The notes below the pieces were generated by a model, which saw only the letters and a program-made list of their open reading frames with translations, ran no database searches and was not told the origin of the DNA. Made by a program: the position numbers and the translations under genes. Shown here one piece after another: positions 6,003 through 12,403 of a DNA stretch of 12,403 bases (positions are counted from its first letter, which is position 1; each line of letters opens with the position of its first letter). Source of the DNA: CAZWKX01 sp964614095 (GTDB lineage Bacteria > Actinomycetota > Acidimicrobiia > Spongiisociales > UBA11373). The stretch lies in the NCBI GenBank assembly GCA_964614095.1, contig CAZTJO010000042.1, forward strand, positions 1-12,403. Reading direction: 5' to 3'.

Positions 6003-6761
6003 ATGAACGAAATCGATATCCATAACTGGGCCACCTGGGTCGAGATTCTCCTGGCCGGGGCGGTGTGCGTGCTTCTAGTCTTCCTCGCCGCGCCGTACGG
6101 ACGCCACGACCGTGCCGGCTGGGGACCGACGATCCCCAACTCGGTCGGCTGGGTGGTCATGGAGCTGCCTGCGGTATTCCTGTTCCTCGCCATCTTCCTG
6201 CAGGGAGAGCACAGTCTGGAAGCCGTCCCGCTGGTGTTCCTGGCATTGTGGATGTTCCACTACGTGCACCGCACCTTTGTATTCCCCCTGCGCGTTAGGA
6301 CGGCGGGGAAACGAATGCCGCTGGTCATCGCCGTTATGGCCTTCACCTTCAACAGCCTGAACGTCTATGTGGTGGCCAGGTGGCTGTCCCACTTCGGCAG
6401 CTACCGGCTCGATTGGCTGCACGATCCGCGTTTTGTGCTCGGTGCCGTCCTATTTTTCGCCGGTTTCGCCGTCAACTACAAGGCCGACGTCTTGCTCATC
6501 GGCCTGCGCAGGCCGGGTGAGACCGAGTACCGGGTGCCGAGCGGATGGCTCTACGAGTACGTGACCTGTCCCAACTACCTGGGCGAGATAGTCGAGTGGT
6601 TCGGGTTCGCCATCGCCACTTGGTCGCTGCCGGGTATGGCGTTTGCTTTGTTCACCGCGGCCAACATCGGGCCCCGGGCCTTCTCGAATCGGCGCTGGTA
6701 TCGCAAGACGTTCCCCGATTACCCCGGTGAACGGAAGGCGCTGATCCCGTTTGTGCTCTAG
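6003..6761 (+). CDS. Steroid 5-alpha-reductase family membrane enzyme
   Basis: This protein has 252 residues, the size of animal SRD5A1/2. It has about six or seven hydrophobic membrane segments. Family blocks are clear: VVMELPA with E54 (matching the catalytic Glu of SRD5A2), HYVHRTFVFPLR (86-97), RRPGETEYRVP, GWLYEYV, NYLGEIVEWFGFAIATWSLP from N191, RAF-x4-WY, and a C-terminus RKALIPFVL. The family reduces the C4-C5 double bond of 3-oxo-delta4-steroids with NADPH; some relatives act on polyprenols or enoyl-CoA, so the substrate is inferred. ATG 6003 has the purine-rich GGGGCGAGAG before it. It follows the SDR gene by 25 bases, probably in one operon. Its stop overlaps the stop of the opposite-strand lipoprotein gene by four bases. 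Confidence 0.9.
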   Translation: MNEIDIHNWATWVEILLAGAVCVLLVFLAAPYGRHDRAGWGPTIPNSVGWVVMELPAVFLFLAIFLQGEHSLEAVPLVFLALWMFHYVHRTFVFPLRVRTAGKRMPLVIAVMAFTFNSLNVYVVARWLSHFGSYRLDWLHDPRFVLGAVLFFAGFAVNYKADVLLIGLRRPGETEYRVPSGWLYEYVTCPNYLGEIVEWFGFAIATWSLPGMAFALFTAANIGPRAFSNRRWYRKTFPDYPGERKALIPFVL

Positions 6762-7897
6762 GCGTCGTCGGTTGATTCGCTGACCGACGCCTGACCCTCC
6801 GGAGTCTGGAGCCACCATTCCGCCCAGCCTCTGGCGCCACGGCCCGGGTCCTCATCGGTGATGATGCGCAGGGCGAGATCGATATCAGATGTGCACTCCC
6901 ACCCCTGGGCTTCCGCGGCGGCGAGCCTGTCGATGAGGTGGGGGATCAAGGCCAGTAGCTCGGGCCCGGCCGGCAGCAGGCCGTCGTTGCTCACGTCGTC
7001 GTCGTCGGCCGCCTCATCATCGTCGTCGGGCAGTGCCTCGTCGTCGTCATTGTCGACTACCTCATCGTCCGAAGGCGGGACCCACTCGCTCCCCAGGCGA
7101 ACGTCTTCGGCGAGCTGCCCGATCAGACCGGCTGCCCGGCAGATGCCCTCGGGTGAATCGCCGTAGAGGGCGGCGGTGAGGACGTCGTACGTCACGTCAT
7201 CGGTCTGCAAACGCTCCACCTCATCGCCGTTCGGGGGCAAGGGCGGCAGGTTCAAACGGGCCGCCACGCGGCCCATAGAGCCGAAGAGATCGCCGAACAC
7301 ATCGAGGATGTCCGGGACCCACCCGTTGGTCGGAACGGGGCCGCCTGGTGGCGCCTCGTCTCCGGTGCAGTCACCGACGAGGAACTCGGACGTGGGTGCA
7401 GCCACGGCATTGCTCCAATCCCATTCCTCCCCGGCCACCGAGGCGACAATGTCGCTGCCCGCTTCCCAGCCGGTGAAACACTCGCCGGCACTTTCGTACT
7501 CCGCTGAGTACCGGCGGCCGTACATGTTGATGCCGAGCGACAGATCGCAGTCGACTCCCACCACATCAACGCCGATGAGCTCGAAGGCCGCAGCGAGATC
7601 GGCCGCGGTCGCCTCATGGTCGCCGATGCCGTTGTTGATCTCCAGCTCGATGCATACGGTCTCTATGGGCAGCGGGCCTCCGTAGTCCTCGGTTAGGGAG
7701 GCGGCCGGTATCGCCGGGATGGGACCGGTCTCGATCTGGGGCATCGGGCCGGGGTCGGTTGTGGTAGTGGCCGGGACCGTCGTGGTGCTCTCGGGCGGAA
7801 TGGTGGTCATCGGCGCCAAGCCACTGTTATCGCCACAGGCGGTAACCAGCAACGCGAAGAGAACCGCGAGCAGGAACGATCGGCGGGTGATGTGCAT
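6758..7897 (-). CDS. Unknown lipoprotein with acidic insert and HEAT-like tail (paralog B)
   Basis: This protein has 379 residues. The signal peptide TRRSFLL (4-10) with VTAC (C21) combines a lipobox with a twin-arginine-like motif, so Tat export is possible. A Thr/Pro tether runs to about residue 65. The core carries YESAGECFTG (C140) and VGDC (C177), matching YENLGTCYTG and SSEC in the lipoprotein at 2943-3923 with nearly equal spacing (37 against 39). A helical region (about 240-270) is broken by a very acidic Asp/Glu stretch (276-306), then LIPHLIDRLAAAEA and IITDEDPGRG-x5-WW close a HEAT-like tail. No named family is recognised. The acidic run could bind divalent cations. ATG 7897 has AGGG 7 bases upstream. 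It is divergent from the SGNH gene and meets the 5-alpha-reductase end to end. Confidence 0.85.
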   Translation of the reverse strand: MHITRRSFLLAVLFALLVTACGDNSGLAPMTTIPPESTTTVPATTTTDPGPMPQIETGPIPAIPAASLTEDYGGPLPIETVCIELEINNGIGDHEATAADLAAAFELIGVDVVGVDCDLSLGINMYGRRYSAEYESAGECFTGWEAGSDIVASVAGEEWDWSNAVAAPTSEFLVGDCTGDEAPPGGPVPTNGWVPDILDVFGDLFGSMGRVAARLNLPPLPPNGDEVERLQTDDVTYDVLTAALYGDSPEGICRAAGLIGQLAEDVRLGSEWVPPSDDEVVDNDDDEALPDDDDEAADDDDVSNDGLLPAGPELLALIPHLIDRLAAAEAQGWECTSDIDLALRIITDEDPGRGARGWAEWWLQTPEGQASVSESTDDA

Positions 7898-7945
7898 GCG
7901 GAAACCCTAATAGCCCCCGAGTCCTTTGCGGCCGCGGGCTCAGGT

Positions 7946-7975
7946 GTGAGAGTTTCTTCGAAGCGCCGATAGCAT
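7946..7975 (+). promoter_or_regulatory. Possible promoter of the SGNH lipoprotein gene
   Basis: GTGAGA (7946-7951, 4 of 6 matches to TTGACA), an 18-base spacer and TAGCAT (7970-7975, 4 of 6 matches) lie 33 bases before the GTG start, inside a 111-base divergent gap. The -10 hexamer is the same as that at 2902-2907. Confidence 0.35.
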
Positions 7976-8008
7976 GCCCGCCGGCAAATCGAATCCGTGG
8001 AGGTTCAA

Positions 8009-8884
8009 GTGAAGTCGAACATCGGTATCGTGGCCGTCTGGCTGCTCTGCCTGGCGTGCGCCGCCTGTGGCGGCAGCGCGGCCAACAGCACCAGCTCGAC
8101 TACCCCGTCGACGAGTTCGACCACCACCACGTCGACCTCCACCACGACGACTTCCACCACCACGACGACAACAACCACCATCCCACCGACAACCACAACC
8201 ACCGTGCCGAAACCGGAGACGAGGCCGATCACCGCTGATGATCCCCTTGTCGTATGGGTCATCGGCGACTCGCTGGCCGGACCGACGGGCAAGGAGTTCG
8301 AGACTGCCGGCGACGCCACCGGTGTCGTCGTCACCACTGTGGAGGGTTTTGGGGGCACCGGATTGGCCAGCCCGCTCTACTTCGACTGGCCACTGTATGC
8401 CGCCGAGCGTTTGCCGGAGGTGCAGCCAGACGTTGTCATCGTCGTGGTCGGCACCAACGACGGTCAGGGCATGAACACTGCAAACGGCTGGGCGGAGATG
8501 GGCACACCCGAGTGGGAACAGGCCTACGGCGAGATCGCCGGCTTGTTTATGGATAGGCTCGTCGGCGGATCGACATGGGTGTATTGGGCCGGTCCGCCCA
8601 TCATGTCCAGCGCCTACCGCAATGAACGTGTGTTACGCATCACCGAACTGATCGAGCAACAGGCCGGGTCGCGCTACGAGGTCACCTACATCGACACTTT
8701 CCCGCTGTTCTCCGACGAGAACGGCAACTACAGCTCCGTGCTGCCCGACGACGACGGTGTGCCGGTGCAGGTGCGCTGGGAGGACGGTGTGCACTTCACC
8801 AGACAGGGCGCACAGCGCCTGGCGGACCATCTTCTGGCCATCATCGCCACCGACTGGGGATTCGCCGACCTGCTCGCCGGCTGA
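8009..8884 (+). CDS. SGNH/GDSL-hydrolase lipoprotein
   Basis: This protein has 291 residues. The signal peptide ends at AAC (C20; C17 is an alternative), then a Thr/Ser/Pro tether of about 45 residues. The catalytic domain has the SGNH blocks: VIGDSL with Ser near 88, GGTG, VGTNDG near 148 (Asn of the oxyanion hole) and DGVHFT near 259 with the Asp-x2-His pair. Such enzymes remove acyl or acetyl groups from sugars, cell-wall polymers or lipids outside the cell; the substrate is unknown. GTG 8009 is chosen because GGAGG (7999-8003) lies 5 bases upstream; the in-frame GTG at 7997 overlaps that site. It converges on ilvD with 10 bases between stops. Confidence 0.88.
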   Translation: MKSNIGIVAVWLLCLACAACGGSAANSTSSTTPSTSSTTTTSTSTTTTSTTTTTTTTIPPTTTTTVPKPETRPITADDPLVVWVIGDSLAGPTGKEFETAGDATGVVVTTVEGFGGTGLASPLYFDWPLYAAERLPEVQPDVVIVVVGTNDGQGMNTANGWAEMGTPEWEQAYGEIAGLFMDRLVGGSTWVYWAGPPIMSSAYRNERVLRITELIEQQAGSRYEVTYIDTFPLFSDENGNYSSVLPDDDGVPVQVRWEDGVHFTRQGAQRLADHLLAIIATDWGFADLLAG

Positions 8885-8894
8885 GGCGAGCGAA

Positions 8895-10730
8895 CTAGAG
8901 CTGCCCCAGGTCTCGCACCGCCCCGCGCGCCGCCGAGGTGGTGAAGGCGGCGTAGGCCTTCAAGGCGTCCGAGACCTCACGATCGCGCCCCAGCGGCTTC
9001 CAGGCGTTGTCGCCGCGCTCCTCCATGGCTCGGCGGCGCCGCTGCAGCTCTTTGTCGTCGACGGCGAGGCGGATCTGCCGGTTGGGAATGTCGAACTCGA
9101 TGGTGTCGCCCGGCTCAATGAGGGCGATCAAGCCGCCCGCAGCCGCCTCGGGGGAGATGTGGCCGACCGACAGTCCCGAGGTGCCTCCGGAGAAGCGGCC
9201 GTCGGTGATGAGGGCACACACCGTGCCCAGCCCTTTCGACTTGATGTAGCTGGTCGGGTAGAGCATCTCCTGCATCCCGGGACCACCTTTGGGCCCCTCG
9301 TAACGGACGACGACCACATCGCCCGGATTGACTCCATCGGCAAGGATCGTCTCGATCGCCTCTTCCTGGCTGTCGCAGATGACCGCCGGGCCCGAGAACA
9401 CCAGCATCGAAGGATCGACCCCGGCGGTTTTGACGATGCCACCCTGCTCGGCGAGGTTGCCGTAGAGCACGGCCAAACCCCCGTCGGGCGAGTAGGCGTG
9501 CTCCACGTGGCGGATGCATCCGGCCTCGCGGTCCAGGTCGAGTTCGGGCCACCTTTCGCTCTGGCTGAACGCCTCCTGGCTGGGCACGCCGCCCGGCCCC
9601 GCTCGGTAGAACTCATGAGTGTCTTTGGTGCGCATGACGTCGCCTTGATCGATGGCGTCGCCGAGGGTTCTGCTGTGCACCGTCGCCACGTCCCTGTGGA
9701 TGAGCCCGGCCCGGTCGAGTTCGCCGAGGATGCCGATGACCCCGCCGGCACGATGCACATCTTCCACGTGGAAGTGGCTCGAAGGTGCGATCTTGCTCAG
9801 GTTGGGCACGCTGCGGCTCAGCCGATCGATGTTTTCCATGCCGAAGGCGACGCCGGCAGCCTCGGCGGCGGCCAGCAGGTGCAGCACGGTGTTGGTGGAC
9901 CCACCCATGGCGATATCCAGGCTCATGGCGTTTTCGAATGCCGCAAAGGTGGCGATGCCACGAGGCAGAGCGTCCTTGTCGTCTTTCTCGTAATAACGCC
10001 GCGCCAGGTCGACGATCAGGCGCCCGGCCTCCAGGAACAGCTCGCGGCGGTCGGTGTGTGTCGCCACCAAGGAGCCGTTGCCGGGCAGGCTGAGGCCGAG
10101 GGCCTCGGTGAGGCAGTTCATCGAGTTGGCGGTGAACATGCCCGAGCAGGATCCGCAGGTGGGGCAGGACGAGCGCTCGTAGTCCAGCATGTCCTGGTCG
10201 GTGGTCTCGGGGTCGGCGGCGGCGACCATGGTGTCGATGAGGTCGACGTGGATCTCCTTGGTGGCCAGGCGCACCTTGCCGGCCTCCATCGGACCGCCGG
10301 AGACGAACACGGTGGGAATGTTCAGTCTCAGCGCCGCCATCAGCATGCCCGGGGTGATCTTGTCGCAGTTGGAGATGCACACCAGGGCGTCGACGCAGTG
10401 GGCGTTGGCCATGTACTCGACGCTGTCGGCGACCAGGTCGCGTGAGGGCAGCGAGTAGAGCATGCCGCCGTGGCCCATGGCGATTCCGTCGCAGATGGCG
10501 ATGGTGTTGAACTCCCGGGCGATGCCCCCGGCCTTCTCGATCTCGCCGGCGACCAGATCGCCCGCGTGTTTCAGGTGCACGTGCCCGGGCACAAACTGGG
10601 TGTAGGAGTTGGCGACGGCGACGATCGGCTTCTCGAAGTCGCCGTTACCCAGCCCGGTGGCTCGCCAGAGCGCCCGGGCGCCGGCCATATTGCGTCCCTG
10701 GGTGGTGGTTCTCGATCGGTACTCGGGCAT
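8895..10730 (-). CDS. ilvD: Dihydroxy-acid dehydratase
   Basis: This protein has 611 residues, the normal length (E. coli 616). It dehydrates 2,3-dihydroxy-3-methylbutanoate and -pentanoate to the keto acids of valine, leucine and isoleucine synthesis, in the cytosol. Signatures: NSYTQFVPGHVHL (41-53), DGIAMGHGGM (81-90), CISNCDKITPGM (C122), SSCPTCGSCSGMFTANSMNC (C195), and DGRFSGGT (510-517). The early block follows the E. coli-type enzyme, which carries an oxygen-labile 4Fe-4S cluster, and lacks the cysteine found there in the 2Fe-2S type. The start is ATG 10730 with GGGGAG four bases upstream; an open frame continues 55 codons further but without family similarity. No other ilv gene is near; a sugar kinase precedes it on the same strand. 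Confidence 0.97.
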   Translation of the reverse strand: MPEYRSRTTTQGRNMAGARALWRATGLGNGDFEKPIVAVANSYTQFVPGHVHLKHAGDLVAGEIEKAGGIAREFNTIAICDGIAMGHGGMLYSLPSRDLVADSVEYMANAHCVDALVCISNCDKITPGMLMAALRLNIPTVFVSGGPMEAGKVRLATKEIHVDLIDTMVAAADPETTDQDMLDYERSSCPTCGSCSGMFTANSMNCLTEALGLSLPGNGSLVATHTDRRELFLEAGRLIVDLARRYYEKDDKDALPRGIATFAAFENAMSLDIAMGGSTNTVLHLLAAAEAAGVAFGMENIDRLSRSVPNLSKIAPSSHFHVEDVHRAGGVIGILGELDRAGLIHRDVATVHSRTLGDAIDQGDVMRTKDTHEFYRAGPGGVPSQEAFSQSERWPELDLDREAGCIRHVEHAYSPDGGLAVLYGNLAEQGGIVKTAGVDPSMLVFSGPAVICDSQEEAIETILADGVNPGDVVVVRYEGPKGGPGMQEMLYPTSYIKSKGLGTVCALITDGRFSGGTSGLSVGHISPEAAAGGLIALIEPGDTIEFDIPNRQIRLAVDDKELQRRRRAMEERGDNAWKPLGRDREVSDALKAYAAFTTSAARGAVRDLGQL

Positions 10731-10755
10731 GCTGCTCCCCTTGACGAGACCGTGG

Positions 10756-10761
10756 ATTATG
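10756..10761 (-). promoter_or_regulatory. Possible ilvD -10 box
   Basis: CATAAT on the minus strand is a 5-of-6 match and would start a leader of about 19 bases before the ilvD ATG. No convincing -35 box is seen 16-18 bases upstream. Confidence 0.3.
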
Positions 10762-10810
10762 GCAAGGCGGCCGCTGCTGCGGTAGCCGGCGCGGGTGGTT
10801 TGGGTGTGTG

Positions 10811-10826
10811 GAGCCTTTTTCGGCTC
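10811..10826 (-). terminator. Small hairpin between the ROK kinase gene and ilvD
   Basis: GAGCC and GGCTC pair around an A-rich loop on the minus strand, 20 bases after the kinase stop. The stem is only 5 bp and no T-run follows, so it is a weak terminator candidate. Confidence 0.25.
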
Positions 10827-10845
10827 GGCCGATTCTTGACGTGCC

Positions 10846-11745
10846 TCAGCCGGCAACCTCCTGTGCCAAGGCCAGGGCACCAAAGAGTCCGGCACGCATG
10901 CCGAACCGCGGCGGCACCAGCTTTGGGGCCGGCACGTAGCCGGCGAGCACCACCTCCAGGTGCCTTCTCACCGCTTCCAGCAGCCCGTCCCGCTGCATCA
11001 CCCCCCCTCCCAGCACGATCACCTGCGGTGACAGCACCAGGGTGACACCGTGCAGCCCTTCGGCCAGATAGTGGGCCTCCATCTCCCAAGCCGGGTGATC
11101 ATCGGGTATCTCCGCCGCCGGCTGCCCCCAGCGGCGCTCAAGGGCAGGGGCGTTGGCGAATCCCTCCAGGCAACTCCGATGCGAAGGACAGACTCCCCCG
11201 AAGTCGTCGTCCGGGTGCCGCGGCACCAACAGGTGCCCCATCTCGGGGTGCATGGCACCGTGCACCAGCGCTCCATTAACGACGGCGCCGCCACCGATGC
11301 CGGTGCCCACGGTGATGTACACCGCCGGGTCGTGTCCCTGGGCCGCGCCCCAGCGCCACTCGGCCAAGGCGGCCCCGTTGACGTCGAGATCAAATCTCAC
11401 CGGAAGGGTTATCCCGGCAGCCTTCAGGCCGTTCCGGGTCGATCCAAGCACGTCGAAATCCCGCCAGCCCGGCTTGGGGGTGGTGGTGACGAAGCCGTAG
11501 GTGTCCGACGACTCTTCGGGATCGACCGGGCCGAACGTGGCGATCCCGAGCGCCTCGAGTGCTCCGTGCTCCCGATTGCTGCGGGCCAAGAATCCGACGA
11601 CCTCATTGACGGTTGTGGTGGGATCGAGTGTTGTCGGCGTGACGAATTCGGGCGCCAACGGCTCCGGTACCTCATCGGCCTGAACCCGTGCGATCGCTGC
11701 TACAAACTTGCTGCCGCCGCCCTCGATGCCGGCGACCAGAGCCAT
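10846..11745 (-). CDS. ROK-family sugar kinase, fructokinase type
   Basis: This protein has 299 residues. It probably phosphorylates fructose (or a close hexose) with ATP in the cytosol. Motifs: ATP-binding IEGGGSKF (7-14), ATFGPVD (69-75), TTPKPGW, then DLDVNGAALAEWRWGAAQG with catalytic D121, ITVGTGIGGG (144-153), and HPEMGH (166-171) followed by CPSHRSCLEG with C186, H189 and C192 as zinc ligands. LSPQVIVLGGGV closes the nucleotide site. The order and spacing closely follow the Bacillus fructokinase group of ROK proteins, not the repressor members, since no N-terminal DNA-binding domain is present. ATG 11745 has GGGAGAG 5 bases upstream. It lies 115 bases before ilvD on the same strand; a functional link is not evident. 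Confidence 0.9.
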   Translation of the reverse strand: MALVAGIEGGGSKFVAAIARVQADEVPEPLAPEFVTPTTLDPTTTVNEVVGFLARSNREHGALEALGIATFGPVDPEESSDTYGFVTTTPKPGWRDFDVLGSTRNGLKAAGITLPVRFDLDVNGAALAEWRWGAAQGHDPAVYITVGTGIGGGAVVNGALVHGAMHPEMGHLLVPRHPDDDFGGVCPSHRSCLEGFANAPALERRWGQPAAEIPDDHPAWEMEAHYLAEGLHGVTLVLSPQVIVLGGGVMQRDGLLEAVRRHLEVVLAGYVPAPKLVPPRFGMRAGLFGALALAQEVAG

Positions 11746-11834
11746 CGGTGCTCTCCCTTCCCTGGCTTGGGTAGGGCCAGCCTATCGGCGGCCACCTCGG
11801 GCGGGGGGTGATGGTGCCTTGTCGGAACATGTCC

Positions 11835-12364
11835 TCACGGTCGGCAGAGACGCCGCCAGGACGAGCCTGGAGGGATACGCCGGTACAGCTCCCCATGATC
11901 GTTGGCGCGGACCAGCTCGAATTCTGTCGAAACGGCATCCCCGCGCGCTTGATCGGCATCGTCCGTGTCTACCGCGATCACCACGTAGTCGACTTCGTCG
12001 GCTTGCGGCAGCCGTGTTCCCTCGGGGGACTCGTCGGGCCTGTAGAGCACGAAGGGGGTGGGGAAGTAGTAGACCTCCTCGCGGCGAGAGATCTGCGGCA
12101 CGATGCGGGAGTGTGGCGATACGAAGGCATCGGCGGGGATGTCGCTGATGATGTCGCGTGCGTCCACGGCGGCCGGGTGTGAAGGCAGCCGTTAGCCGCG
12201 CAGATGACGTGAGAACGGCCAGGGCCCCAGATAATGGCGGCCCACAAGCTGGCGAGCAGGAGGCCGAGCATTGCCCAGGCCCGGATGTGCCGGCGCATGG
12301 CTCCGAGGGCATGGACGGTGCCGAGGGTAAGGGCGGGGACGGCAACAACCCGTCTCTGGCTCAC
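11835..12364 (-). pseudogene. DUF2079-like membrane protein, C-terminal part, frameshifted
   Basis: Two minus-strand frames together spell the end of a DUF2079 predicted membrane protein. From 12364 (GTG) one frame gives VVAVPALTLGTVHALG and a membrane segment MLGLLLASLWAAIIWGPG, then loses sense near 12190. From about 12191 another frame gives AAVDARDIISDIPADAFVSP, then SRREEVYYFPTPF, VDYVVIAVDT and a GELYRR end, the usual C-terminus. One missing base near 12180-12200 would join them. The second frame has a stop (TAA, 12192-12194) just before the join. The first frame also has a stop (12380-12382) just upstream, so most of the protein (several hundred residues) is either beyond the window in yet another frame or lost. 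A sequencing error could explain one shift, less easily two. An intact gene here is unlikely. Confidence 0.55.
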
Positions 12365-12403
12365 CTGTTGGCCCAGACCCTACCCCGCGTCACCAGAATC
12401 CGG

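Noticed and set aside
8757..10445. Long plus-strand open frame (562 codons) opposite ilvD
   Set aside because: ilvD matches its family over its whole length on the other strand. The antisense frame is rich in Gly, Ala, Arg, His and Val with no recognisable domain, as expected of a high-GC shadow.
10731..10895. N-terminal extension of ilvD by 55 codons
   Set aside because: The family begins near MPEYRSR, and GGGGAG lies just before ATG 10730. The extension would also overlap the kinase gene end and has no similarity to the family.
11808..12182. Plus-strand open frame of 124 codons at the right edge
   Set aside because: It is antisense to clear DUF2079-like sequence and has no domain or ribosome site.
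12361..12402. Minus-strand frame ending in RVWANR with its stop overlapping GTG 12364 as GTGA, as if an upstream gene ended there
   Set aside because: Only 13 codons are visible, too few to call a gene. It may equally be another broken piece of the DUF2079 gene.

Overview
The window is high-GC DNA. Most coding stretches are strongly G+C-rich (for example 44 of 60 bases at 5221-5280), and several secreted lipoproteins carry long Thr/Ser/Pro tethers. This suits an actinobacterium, perhaps an uncultured member of the Acidimicrobiia; that placement is inference from style and was not tested by a marker gene. No rRNA, tRNA, CRISPR array, insertion sequence or phage gene was seen.

Layout from left to right. 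(1) The 3' end of an SRPBCC-fold gene (3-173, +). (2) A small accessory block: a zinc-ribbon plus DUF559 nuclease-like gene (356-877, +), convergent with a hipBA toxin-antitoxin operon (hipB 2299-2634, hipA 1013-2305, both -). The nuclease gene and the 308-base stretch upstream of hipB are clearly poorer in G+C than the rest, and a near-consensus promoter sits in front of hipB. (3) An envelope block: two lipoproteins on + (2943-3923, unknown; 4157-4681, septum-formation-domain family), an SDR plus a steroid 5-alpha-reductase-like membrane enzyme forming a likely operon (4961-6761, +), an unknown lipoprotein on - (6758-7897) and an SGNH-hydrolase lipoprotein on + (8009-8884). (4) Metabolic genes on -: ilvD (dihydroxy-acid dehydratase, 8895-10730) and a fructokinase-type ROK sugar kinase (10846-11745). 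(5) The right edge holds the C-terminal part of a DUF2079 membrane protein split over two frames (about 11835-12364, -), probably a broken gene.

The most unusual content is the pair of unknown lipoproteins at 2943-3923 and 6758-7897. They share a pair of similarly spaced cysteines and a HEAT-like C-terminal tail, so they look like diverged paralogs of an undescribed envelope family. They flank the SDR/5-alpha-reductase pair, whose second enzyme closely resembles animal SRD5A proteins. No complete new system was proved. The lipoprotein pair, the steroid-reductase operon and the zinc-ribbon DUF559 protein are the best leads. Several strong hairpins lie between genes and in two leaders, and are recorded separately.
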